From assembly GCA_937910825.1 (NCBI GenBank), contig CALEMO010000034.1:1-6058 (forward strand): DNA of 6,058 bases, in the 5' to 3' direction. The DNA is from an uncultured Solirubrobacterales bacterium (GTDB lineage Bacteria; Actinomycetota; Thermoleophilia; Solirubrobacterales; 70-9). Every line of letters starts with the position of its first letter. Position 1 is the first letter of the stretch. Under the pieces are notes generated by a model that was not told where the DNA came from, searched no databases, and saw only the letters and a program-made list of their open reading frames with translations. The position numbers and the translations under genes were made by a program. This document shows, piece by piece, positions 1-6,058 of this stretch.

Positions 1-2200
1 GCCCGAACCGCTGGCCGGCGATTTCAGCGGTCAGCCCGAGGCCGGCATCGTCGAGGCTGACGCCTTCGGGCACGAGCTGGTCAAGGTCCTTGCGGGCCAA
101 CTCCAGAATCTCGTGGTCGCGCGGCAGGCGTGCCACACGAAAGCGGGGAAGCCCATGCTGCCTGGTACCGGTTATCTCTCCTTCGCCCCTTGTCTCGAGG
201 TCGAACTCGGCCAGCCGGAATCCGTCGCTTTCTTTGACCAGCGCGGCCACGCGCCGTCGTGATCCGGCGCTGGTCGAACCCGTGACCAAAAAGCAGTGCC
301 CGGCAAATGAACCGCGTCCGATTCTGCCTCTCAACTGGTGAAGCTGCGAAATGCCGAAGCGCTCGGCGCCCTCGATAACCATCACCGTTGCATTCGGTAC
401 GTCGATGCCGACTTCGATCACCGTCGTTGCGACGAGCACGTCAGTGCGGCCGTCTTCAAAGGCGGCCATCGCCATCGACTTCTGGTCCGCATTCATCTGC
501 CCATGGATCAGGCCTACCTCGAAATCACGCAGTTCGCCGCCGCGCAGGCGCTCTGCCTCCTCGGCGGCCGCTCGTGCCTGGATCGACGCAGAACTGCTGA
601 CCAGCGGGCATACGACGAATGCCTGGCGTCCCGCATCGACTTCAGTCCTCAGGCGCCGAAACGCGATCTCGCGCTGCGATTCCCCGAGAACTTCAGTCCG
701 AACCGGCTTCCTGCCGGCTGGCAGCTCACGGAGTTCGGTCATATCGAGGTCACCATAGGTGGTCAGGGAGAGGGTTCGGGGGATCGGTGTGGCGGTCATA
801 TGGAGGAAATGAGCGGACCTGCCGGCGGGGGTCTTGCGGTCAAGGCCGGTTCGCTGGCGGACACCGAAGCGGTGCTCTTCGTCAATCACGCAAAGGGCAA
901 GCTGCCTGAATTCAACAGGTTCTTCAAGCAGAGCATGCGTCCCGACGAGGATGTCCACTTCTCTGCTGGAAAGCCCGGAGAGGATCGCCCGCCGGTCGGG
1001 GCCGCTCGTGGAGCCGGTCAGCCGTGCCACCCGGACCCCGCTGCCCTCCAGCAGCCGCCCGATGGTCGCCATGTGCTGATCCGCAAGCACTTCGGTCGGC
1101 GCCATGAAAGCCGATTGGGCGCCGCAGCGCGCGACTCGCACCATCGCTTCGATCGCAACCACGGTCTTGCCTGAGCCGACCTCACCCATGAGCAGCCGGC
1201 GCATCGGTTTCTCTTGCGAAAGGTCGGCCGATATGTCATCGATCGCCGTCCGCTGGTCACCGGTGAGCTCAAATGGCAGGCCTGAAAGCCAGGCCTGCTG
1301 CGCAGCCGGGTCCGCTTCAAGCGCTCGTGCCGGTGGGGCCCCATCACGAATTTCGATCCTGCCCCGCCTGAGGACGACCTGATGGAGGAACAGCTCCTCG
1401 TAGGCCAGCCGGCGGATCGCCTGCTTCGAGGATTCTTCGCTCGCGGGGAAATGTGCTTCACGAACCGCCGCGGCGGCCCCGGGCAGTGATCTCGAGGCGA
1501 TCAGCCGTGAGGGCAGTGGCTCGGGTAGGTCCGCCGCTTGGCGGCAGGCAAGCCAGGCCCATTTTCGCCATCGGCCGGGTCCGACGCCTGCGGCAGCGCC
1601 GTGGCGTCCGTGGATGCCGACCTGCTTCAGACCGGGCGGGCCGTCCTCAGAAGCTGAATTCCAGCGGGCCGGTTCCGAAGTGATCGCGTCCGCCGCGGCC
1701 GCGCCCGATGCGCCTTCGTGGGCGGCAACCACGAACCCGTTAGTTTCCAGCCGGCCCTGGATCAGCAGAGACGATCCGACCTCCAGCTGCTGCTCGACCC
1801 AGGGCTGGTTGAACCAGACCGCTTTTCGCTCGCGGGATGAATCGCGCACCACTGCTTCAACGACGCTGAAGCCGCGGCGCCGGACCCGGACCTTGCGCCT
1901 GGAGACCACCTCTGCCAACACCGTTGCCGCGACGCCAGGCTCCAGGTCGGCCAGCAGCCTGGGCTCCGGAGTCTCGCCATAGGTTCCCGGAATCCGCCAC
2001 AGCAGGTCGAGGACCGACTCGACCCCGGCGTCCTGCGCCCGGGTTTCAAGATTCGGGCCGATTCCTTTCAGGGATGACGGCGATTGCGCGAGCCTCGCCG
2101 GCCTCGGCCAACGGACGGGCGCGGCCAGCAGGGACCGCCTCGACCCTGGCTTGCCGCCGCCGAAAGGCTGCGGTGCTATTGGCCGGCTAGCAGCCACCAC
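1..2200 (-). CDS. recG: ATP-dependent DNA helicase RecG (C-terminus cut by window edge)
   Basis: RecG is a superfamily 2 double-stranded DNA translocase that remodels stalled replication forks and branched recombination intermediates. I translated the minus strand from 2200 to 2 and found one open frame of 733 codons. Visible in order: the wedge-domain entry LKGIGP (44-49), Walker A GEVGSGKT (339-346), MAPTEVLADQH, the DEEHRFGV box (440-447), MTATPIPRT (468-476), TTVIEVGIDVPNA, QLRGRIGRG (622-630), and the RecG C-terminal signature RGEGEITGTRQHG (671-683). Family members run about 690-780 residues, so only a short tail is missing. The start is inferred: an in-frame TGA lies at 2219-2221, and the tandem GTG codons at 2200 and 2197 are the only ATG/GTG/TTG codons before the wedge domain. 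The gene therefore overlaps the 3' end of the kinase gene by 25 nt, which suggests translational coupling. No strong Shine-Dalgarno is visible. The first ~40 residues are rich in Arg and Pro and are longer than usual. Family assignment is certain; the exact start is less so. Confidence 0.96.
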   Translation of the reverse strand, partial: MVAASRPIAPQPFGGGKPGSRRSLLAAPVRWPRPARLAQSPSSLKGIGPNLETRAQDAGVESVLDLLWRIPGTYGETPEPRLLADLEPGVAATVLAEVVSRRKVRVRRRGFSVVEAVVRDSSRERKAVWFNQPWVEQQLEVGSSLLIQGRLETNGFVVAAHEGASGAAAADAITSEPARWNSASEDGPPGLKQVGIHGRHGAAAGVGPGRWRKWAWLACRQAADLPEPLPSRLIASRSLPGAAAAVREAHFPASEESSKQAIRRLAYEELFLHQVVLRRGRIEIRDGAPPARALEADPAAQQAWLSGLPFELTGDQRTAIDDISADLSQEKPMRRLLMGEVGSGKTVVAIEAMVRVARCGAQSAFMAPTEVLADQHMATIGRLLEGSGVRVARLTGSTSGPDRRAILSGLSSREVDILVGTHALLEEPVEFRQLALCVIDEEHRFGVRQRTGLDRKTPAGRSAHFLHMTATPIPRTLSLTTYGDLDMTELRELPAGRKPVRTEVLGESQREIAFRRLRTEVDAGRQAFVVCPLVSSSASIQARAAAEEAERLRGGELRDFEVGLIHGQMNADQKSMAMAAFEDGRTDVLVATTVIEVGIDVPNATVMVIEGAERFGISQLHQLRGRIGRGSFAGHCFLVTGSTSAGSRRRVAALVKESDGFRLAEFDLETRGEGEITGTRQHGLPRFRVARLPRDHEILELARKDLDQLVPEGVSLDDAGLGLTAEIAGQRFG
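1276..1298. repeat. Perfect 9-bp inverted repeat with 5-nt loop inside recG
   Basis: Arm GCAGGCCTG (1276-1284), loop of 5 nt, arm CAGGCCTGC (1290-1298). The octamer CAGGCCTG is also repeated directly with a 13-nt period. It encodes part of RecG about 30 residues before Walker A, and in the recG mRNA it would form a stable hairpin. No function is shown; chance in GC-rich coding sequence is the default explanation. Confidence 0.6.
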
Positions 2201-3810
2201 CAGCTCGGCTGGCCGCCTTCATGAAGTTCGAGTTCGACGTCGTCGGGAGCGTGGGCGTCGAGTTCATCGAGCGGGATCGGAGCCCCGTCACCGCTGATCA
2301 CGGTGATCAGCTCGGCTCCGCCGGACATAGCCTCGATCGTCGAAGCCAGGGTCGAACCGGCACCTCCCCAGGCGACGATCTCACCTTCGACAAAGCCGAC
2401 TGCATCGCCCCTCATGAAGCGCCCCTGAAGGTCGTCGCGAGCCGCCGGAGCAATGCCTCCGACGGTTATTCCTTCGATCGCTTCGCCGAGCCTCAAGCGG
2501 TTCCGGGCCGCACCCGACTCGGGGTCGAACTCAATCAGCGCCAGCAGGCCTTCCTGCTGCGTTTTTGTCGGGATCACTTCGGCCGACTTTTCCGAGAGCT
2601 CACAGGCCCGCTCGGCCGCCATAATCACGTTTGAGGAATTTGGCAAAACAAGGACGCATTCGGCTGCGACCTCACGGATGCCGGCCAGAAGCTCGGAAGT
2701 TGACGGATTCATCGTTTCGCCGCCCGGGACCACGTGGGCCCCCATCTCCACGAAAAGTGCCTGGAGACCCGAGCCGCTTCCGACCACGACGATTCCTGTG
2801 GGGTGACTGGCCATACGGGCCTCACGCTCGGCCACTTGTTTCCTCATGTCGGCGACGTCGAGGTTGGTCACCGCACCGGCATCCGAAAAGACCGACATCG
2901 CAGATTCCGGATCGTCCGTGTGAACGTGAACCTTGAGCGTCGATTCGTCGCCGACTACCAGCACGGAATCTCCGAGATCCTCGAGCTGGCCGACAAAGTC
3001 CTGCCGGACCAGCCCGGAGCCGGAAACTATGAAGTTGGTGCAGTACTGGAATTTGCTGTTCGCATGCTGCGGCTTGCTTGCGAAACCGACCGATTGATGC
3101 TCAATCACGGGCAGGTCCGCGTCCTCTCCTCTGAGTGCCGCAAGCACGCCGGCGAGGATCAGGACCAGACCGTAGCCGCCAGCATCGACTACACCGTACT
3201 CCGCCAGGACGTCGAGCTGCTGGGGGGTGCGCTCGACGGCCTTCTGGCCGTCCTTGATCGCCTGCTCGATCACGTCCGCCAGCAGATCGTCCTGCTCATC
3301 ACTGGTTGCGCTCGGGCTGAGGCGCTGGCGCCCCGGCTCGATGTGAGCGAGCTGCCTGGAAATTGAATGGGCCATTTCGCGGAATACGGTGAGCATCGTG
3401 CCTTCAGCCGGCTCGCGCACCGATGCGTAGGCCGCGTCGGCGGCTTTGCCGAAAGCCGACGCGACCAGGACCGGGTCCACAAGCTCGCCGGGGCGGGACG
3501 CCAGCTCCTCTGCCGCCCCGCGAACGATCTGGCTGAGGATCACCCCGGAATTGCCGCGGGCTCCCATCAGTGCCGCCCTCGCCAGTGCCGCGACCAGCTC
3601 TTCGCGGCCAATCTCATCGAGGGACTGGCCGTCATCGAGGCGGTCGAGCTCTTCCATGACTGCTCGCATGGTCATCGCCATGTTGTCACCGGTATCACCG
3701 TCAGCAACCGGAAATACGTTCAGGTCGTTGACCTCCTGACGGCGGGCCTCAAGCGAGGAATACGCAGACGCTACGACGCGTCGGAAACGCTCAATGCTGG
3801 GATCAGCCAC
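2176..3810 (-). CDS. fakA: DAK2-domain fatty acid kinase, FakA/YloV-like
   Basis: The 544-residue protein has the three-part layout of FakA, the ATP-binding subunit that phosphorylates fatty acids held by a FakB (DegV-family) carrier, feeding exogenous or recycled fatty acids into phospholipid synthesis. Residues about 8-220 form the DAK2 kinase domain, with NVFPVADGDTGDN (31-43; D37, D39 and D42 as likely Mg-ATP ligands), GARGNSGV (83-90) and REPAEGTML (132-140). The middle domain (about 245-325) has C257 in YCTNF and an HVH motif (H295, H297), matching residues I recall as a zinc site in characterised FakA. The C-terminal part (335-535) is the DegV-like FakA C domain, ending in GGQP plus a Trp-rich tail. 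Length is normal. The start is GTG: an in-frame TAG lies 9 nt upstream, and the next candidate (Met44) would delete the metal-binding motif. No Shine-Dalgarno precedes it. It sits directly upstream of and overlaps recG. No fakB is visible here, so the substrate role is inferred from family. Confidence 0.9.
   Translation of the reverse strand: MADPSIERFRRVVASAYSSLEARRQEVNDLNVFPVADGDTGDNMAMTMRAVMEELDRLDDGQSLDEIGREELVAALARAALMGARGNSGVILSQIVRGAAEELASRPGELVDPVLVASAFGKAADAAYASVREPAEGTMLTVFREMAHSISRQLAHIEPGRQRLSPSATSDEQDDLLADVIEQAIKDGQKAVERTPQQLDVLAEYGVVDAGGYGLVLILAGVLAALRGEDADLPVIEHQSVGFASKPQHANSKFQYCTNFIVSGSGLVRQDFVGQLEDLGDSVLVVGDESTLKVHVHTDDPESAMSVFSDAGAVTNLDVADMRKQVAEREARMASHPTGIVVVGSGSGLQALFVEMGAHVVPGGETMNPSTSELLAGIREVAAECVLVLPNSSNVIMAAERACELSEKSAEVIPTKTQQEGLLALIEFDPESGAARNRLRLGEAIEGITVGGIAPAARDDLQGRFMRGDAVGFVEGEIVAWGGAGSTLASTIEAMSGGAELITVISGDGAPIPLDELDAHAPDDVELELHEGGQPSWWWLLAGQ
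2293..2311. repeat. 19-bp perfect dyad inside the kinase gene
   Basis: GCTGATCAC and its exact reverse complement GTGATCAGC flank a single central base. The dyad lies in codons for LITVIS near the C-terminus of the kinase, about 95 nt before the recG start. It could be an operator-like site or a hairpin, but the codons ATC-ACC-GTG-ATC generate most of the symmetry, so chance is plausible. Confidence 0.55.
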
Positions 3811-3818
3811 AACTAACG

Positions 3819-3824
3819 ACTATA
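3819..3824 (-). promoter_or_regulatory. Possible -10 element for a leaderless fakA-recG transcript
   Basis: The minus strand reads TATAGT, close to the TATAAT consensus, with 8 nt between it and the GTG start at 3810. A start site at or next to the GTG would give a leaderless mRNA, in keeping with the absence of a Shine-Dalgarno there. The -35 region is poor (TTCCCT at an 18-nt spacing at best). It lies downstream of a putative terminator hairpin. Inference from position and sequence only. Confidence 0.45.
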
Positions 3825-3866
3825 TGGAAATCGACGGCGGCGAGGGAAGGCAGGGCCGGCGATTCG

Positions 3867-3884
3867 TCCGGGCGAGCGCCCGGA
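3867..3884 (-). terminator. GC-rich hairpin after rpmB, putative terminator
   Basis: On the minus strand TCCGGGC and GCCCGGA form a perfect 7-bp stem around a 4-nt loop (GCTC), starting 8 nt after the rpmB stop codon. No U-tract follows, so it is not a classic intrinsic terminator. Such U-less hairpins are common after genes in GC-rich actinobacteria. Its place between rpmB and the likely fakA promoter supports a boundary between two transcription units. Confidence 0.5.
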
Positions 3885-3892
3885 GGGAAGAT

Positions 3893-4084
3893 CTAGAAGG
3901 CCTTCTGGACCTTGTTCGCCTTGAGGCAGCGGGTACATACGTTCACTCGCTTGCGTGCGCCATTTTCAACGATGCGAACCTTCTGGAGGTTCGGATTGAA
4001 GCGCCGACGGGTCGCAACCATCGAGTGGGATCGGGAATTGCCGAACGAAGGGCCTTTTCCGCAGGTGTGACATACGCGTGCCAT
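3893..4084 (-). CDS. rpmB: 50S ribosomal protein bL28
   Basis: This 63-residue protein is bL28, a small basic protein of the large ribosomal subunit that contacts 23S rRNA. Diagnostic parts are the N-terminus [12 protein letters not shown], the GNSRSHS stretch, the basic [13 protein letters not shown] segment (25-37) and the C-terminal VCTRCLKA. Two CxxC pairs (C5/C8 and C50/C53) make this the zinc-ribbon (C+) form. Length is typical. I chose the ATG at 4084 because family members begin with M-[AS]-x-V-C; an in-frame ATG at 4096 would add only four residues (MLRP). Neither has a Shine-Dalgarno sequence. The ribH stop lies 51 nt upstream and no clear terminator separates the two, so rpmB may be read partly from the riboflavin operon. 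A hairpin follows its stop. Confidence 0.95.
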   Translation of the reverse strand: MARVCHTCGKGPSFGNSRSHSMVATRRRFNPNLQKVRIVENGARKRVNVCTRCLKANKVQKAF

Positions 4085-4094
4085 AGGACGCAGC

Positions 4095-4100
4095 ATGGTA
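4095..4100 (-). promoter_or_regulatory. Weak candidate -10 for rpmB
   Basis: The minus strand reads TACCAT (the TANNNT pattern) 10 nt before the chosen ATG of rpmB. Used as a -10 it would give a very short or no leader, consistent with the lack of a Shine-Dalgarno there. There is no recognisable -35. If real, it excludes the alternative ATG at 4096, which overlaps it. Confidence 0.25.
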
Positions 4101-4135
4101 GCCGATCGCGTCGGGCCACGACCTCGAGGCGCCGC

Positions 4136-4576
4136 TCAGAGCGAGAGGCCGGTTCGCATCTCAGCCATCCTGAGAACGGCCTCGGCCGCGTTCGCCCCCG
4201 TATCGCGCTTTCCGCCACCGGTTCTGGCAAGCGCCTGCTCCATGTTCTCCACGGTCAGGACCCCGAAACCACAGGGGACCCCGGTTTCGAGCTGGACAGT
4301 CTGGATCCCGCGGGCCGCCTCGCTGCAGACGAAGTCATAGTGGTCGGTTTCCCCGCGGATGACCGCACCGAGACATGCCACACCGGCAAAACGGTCCGAG
4401 GTCGCGCAGTAGTGGGCGGCGAGCGGAAGCTCGAATGCTCCCGGGATCTTGAACACTTCAATCTGCCCGTCCTTTACCCCGGCCTCGGCAAAGGCCTGCT
4501 TCGCGCCATCCACCAGGCGCTCGGCAAGATCCTCGTAGAAGCTGCCGACGCAAATCGCGAAATGCCTTTCAGCCAT
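4136..4576 (-). CDS. ribH: 6,7-dimethyl-8-ribityllumazine synthase (riboflavin synthase beta chain)
   Basis: RibH condenses 5-amino-6-ribitylaminouracil with 3,4-dihydroxy-2-butanone 4-phosphate to form lumazine, the penultimate step of riboflavin synthesis; family members assemble as pentamers or 60-mer capsids in the cytosol. The 146-residue protein is of usual length. It shows [10 protein letters not shown] (45-54), [15 protein letters not shown] (70-84) containing the expected catalytic histidine H79, and [15 protein letters not shown] (101-115). R118 is probably the conserved phosphate-contacting arginine. The ATG at 4576 overlaps the end of ribBA by 8 nt and has a well-placed GGAG six bases upstream, so translation is likely coupled. 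The C-terminal [15 protein letters not shown] segment replaces the commoner AGTKAGNKG form, within family variation. Confidence 0.97.
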   Translation of the reverse strand: MAERHFAICVGSFYEDLAERLVDGAKQAFAEAGVKDGQIEVFKIPGAFELPLAAHYCATSDRFAGVACLGAVIRGETDHYDFVCSEAARGIQTVQLETGVPCGFGVLTVENMEQALARTGGGKRDTGANAAEAVLRMAEMRTGLSL

Positions 4577-5888
4577 CCTTTTCTCCGCGATCCTGGACGC
4601 GCTCGTCGTGGATCATCTCCTCGTCGAAGGCCAGACCCTGGTGGTGGAGCGCATGCCCCATCTTGTCGCGCTTGGTCTGGAGATAGCTCTCGTTGTGCTG
4701 ATTAGGTGGCGCCTCGATCCTGATCTGTTCGCTGACCCTCAGTCCGTGCCCCTCGAGCCCGATGATCTTCTTCGGGTTGTTGGTCAGGATTCGAATATCG
4801 CGAAGTCCGAGGTCACGAAGAATCTGGGCACCGATCCCGTAGTCCCGCAAGTCCGCCGGGAGACCTAGCTTCAGGTTTGCGTCGACCGTATCCAGCCCTT
4901 CTTCCTGGAGCTTGTAGGCCTTGAGCTTGTTGAGCAATCCGATGCCGCGACCCTCCTGGGAGAGGTACAGCAGCACTCCCTGACCTTCTTCTTCGATCAT
5001 CGCCATCGCGGCAGCGAGCTGCTCACCGCAGTCACAGCGCATGCTGTGGAAAACGTCTCCGGTCAGGCATTCGCTGTGAACGCGGACCAGGATCGGCTCG
5101 CCGGTGTCAACCTCTCCCTTGACCATGGCCACGTGGTGTTTTTCGTCGACCAGGGAGCGGTAGCCGACCGCACGAAAGTCGCCGAACGTCGTCGGTAACC
5201 CGGTGGCGACGACCCGCTCGACCAGCTTCTCGTTGACCCTGCGATAAGCGATCAGGTCCGCGATCGTGATCATCTTCAGCTCGTGCTTGAGCGCGTAGGA
5301 GTTGAGGTCGTTGACCCGGGCCATGGTTCCGTCTTCGTTCATGACTTCGCAGATCACGCCGGCCGGGCTCAGCCCTGCGAGCCTGGCAAGATCGACGCTC
5401 GCTTCGGTATGGCCCGTGCGCTCCATCACGCCGCCTTCTTTTGCCTTCAACGGAAAGACGTGGCCGGGCACCACGATGTCCCGCGGTCCGGCATTGGGCT
5501 CGATCGCGACCTGAATTGTATGAGATCGGTCCTGGGCTGAGATACCGGTCGTCACCCCGGTAGCCGCTTCGATCGAAACCGTAAAGGCGGTTTCGAGCGG
5601 CGCTTCGTTCTTGGCGGTCATCAGGCTCAGGCCAAGCTGCTCGCAGCGGTCCGGAGTGAGCGCCAGACAGACCAGCCCACGGGCCTCTTTGACCATGAAG
5701 TTGATCGCTTCCGGTGTAGCGAACTGTGCCGCCATGACGAGATCGCCTTCGTTCTCGCGGTCTTCATCATCGGCGACGATCACCATGCGTCCGCAGCGGA
5801 TGTCCTCAAGCGCCTCTTCGATCGTCGAGAAAGGGCTTTCTTCGGTCACGCTGTTGCCACTTGACTGCGACTCACTGCCGGCCATCAT
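4569..5888 (-). CDS. ribBA: Bifunctional 3,4-dihydroxy-2-butanone 4-phosphate synthase / GTP cyclohydrolase II
   Basis: RibBA supplies both starting blocks of riboflavin: the RibB half converts ribulose 5-phosphate to dihydroxybutanone phosphate plus formate, and the RibA half opens GTP to the diaminopyrimidine. Residue numbers count from the GTG at 5891. The RibB domain (about 22-218) has [13 protein letters not shown] (39-51) and the [16 protein letters not shown] block (158-173) with H161. The RibA domain (about 225-415) has the zinc site C275, C286 and C288 within [30 protein letters not shown]326, and D347/R349 in [10 protein letters not shown], matching the catalytic Tyr and Arg of E. 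coli RibA at identical 23-residue spacing. Both halves look active. About 25 residues extend past the usual MGH end and carry the ribH binding site. Start choice: GTG 5891, ATG 5888 and ATG 5885 are adjacent; I prefer 5888 because the ribE stop overlaps it as TGATG. Confidence 0.97.
   Translation of the reverse strand: MMAGSESQSSGNSVTEESPFSTIEEALEDIRCGRMVIVADDEDRENEGDLVMAAQFATPEAINFMVKEARGLVCLALTPDRCEQLGLSLMTAKNEAPLETAFTVSIEAATGVTTGISAQDRSHTIQVAIEPNAGPRDIVVPGHVFPLKAKEGGVMERTGHTEASVDLARLAGLSPAGVICEVMNEDGTMARVNDLNSYALKHELKMITIADLIAYRRVNEKLVERVVATGLPTTFGDFRAVGYRSLVDEKHHVAMVKGEVDTGEPILVRVHSECLTGDVFHSMRCDCGEQLAAAMAMIEEEGQGVLLYLSQEGRGIGLLNKLKAYKLQEEGLDTVDANLKLGLPADLRDYGIGAQILRDLGLRDIRILTNNPKKIIGLEGHGLRVSEQIRIEAPPNQHNESYLQTKRDKMGHALHHQGLAFDEEMIHDERVQDRGEKDG
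4583..4586 (-). promoter_or_regulatory. Ribosome binding site of ribH
   Basis: The minus strand reads GGAGAAAAGG directly before the ATG, giving a GGAG core with 6-nt spacing. It is embedded in the last codons of ribBA. It is the clearest Shine-Dalgarno in the window and shows that the organism does use such sites. Confidence 0.75.
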
Positions 5889-6058
5889 CACTTCGACTCG
5901 CTCTCTGTTGCATGCGTATTCCCTGCATATGGTGACACCATCCGCTCGACGTATTTGGCGATCACGTCACACTCGACGTTTACCGGGTCGCCAGGATCGA
6001 GGCGGCCCAGGCTGGTTCGCTGCCTCGTTTCGGGTATCAGCGCGACTTCGAGCCAGCC
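5888..6058 (-). CDS. ribE: Riboflavin synthase alpha chain, C-terminal 56 codons (partial)
   Basis: RibE dismutates two lumazine molecules to riboflavin and the pyrimidine that RibH reuses. Only the end of the second lumazine-binding repeat is present. It shows [16 protein letters not shown] followed by the family hallmark PGDPVNVE and then [10 protein letters not shown]. After this core comes a polar tail of about 16 residues ending in SESK. The upstream part, including the start and the first lumazine-binding repeat, is outside the window. The TGA stop (5888-5890) overlaps the ribBA start by one base, so the two are co-transcribed and probably translationally coupled. The conserved IPHT motif reads IPET here, a minor change. 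Confidence 0.93.
   Translation of the reverse strand, partial: GWLEVALIPETRQRTSLGRLDPGDPVNVECDVIAKYVERMVSPYAGNTHATESESK

Noticed and set aside
338..1174. 278-codon open frame on the plus strand
   Set aside because: It lies antisense to the RecG helicase domains, which are unmistakable on the minus strand. Composition is low-complexity Arg/Ala/Gly, as expected of a shadow frame in GC-rich DNA.
1018..1461. 147-codon minus-strand frame, and a similar 95-codon one at 1762-2049
   Set aside because: These are out-of-frame readings of recG, rich in Arg and Ser. The true frame carries Walker A and the wedge domain.
1500..1680. Suspected frameshift in recG, because this part of the wedge domain looked poorly conserved
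   Set aside because: The same frame links the N-terminal LKGIGP to RWRKWAW, then DLPEPLP and Walker A with no stop. The divergent stretch fits normal wedge-domain variation.
2734..3366. 210-codon open frame on the plus strand
   Set aside because: Antisense shadow of the kinase gene, with no family resemblance.
3811..4135. Possible FMN riboswitch or small RNA in the intergenic gaps
   Set aside because: The two gaps around rpmB are only 82 and 51 nt and show none of the conserved FMN-element pairing. A riboswitch, if present, should lie upstream of the operon and outside the window.
3794..4705. 303-codon open frame on the plus strand
   Set aside because: It runs antisense across rpmB, ribH and the end of ribBA plus two intergenic gaps. 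No recognisable domain; the minus-strand genes fully explain the region.

Overview
The window looks like a stretch of housekeeping chromosome from a GC-rich bacterium. All six genes lie on the minus strand, so transcription runs from position 6058 towards position 1. The gene order fits an actinobacterium-like genome: a DAK2-type fatty acid kinase gene directly before recG, a cysteine-bearing bL28 gene just upstream, and a ribE-ribBA-ribH cluster. The taxon is an inference from gene order and composition, not from a marker gene search.

Region 1 (6058 to 4136) is the downstream part of a riboflavin operon. It holds the last 56 codons of riboflavin synthase (ribE), a complete bifunctional ribBA and a complete ribH. 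The ribE stop overlaps the ribBA start as TGATG, and ribBA overlaps ribH by 8 nt. RibBA makes the pathway's two precursors, from GTP and from ribulose 5-phosphate. RibH condenses the four-carbon unit with the pyrimidine to give lumazine, and RibE dismutates lumazine to riboflavin. The deaminase/reductase (ribD) and any FMN riboswitch would lie upstream, outside the window.

Region 2 (4084 to 3867) is rpmB, encoding ribosomal protein bL28 with four zinc-ribbon cysteines, followed 8 nt after its stop by a GC-rich hairpin that probably ends the transcript.

Region 3 (3824 to 1) is a second unit: a FakA-like DAK2 fatty acid kinase, then recG, whose GTG start lies inside the end of the kinase gene. 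The recG frame is open across the whole left part of the window and leaves at position 1, lacking only its extreme C-terminus. Because it has no stop in the window it is easily missed, but all helicase motifs are in one frame.

There is no gene-free stretch above about 100 bases. I saw no mobile element, CRISPR array, tRNA or rRNA. I found no convincing previously undescribed system. The best points for follow-up are the start of the kinase gene, which has no Shine-Dalgarno sequence and looks leaderless, the start of recG, and two perfect dyads inside coding sequence.
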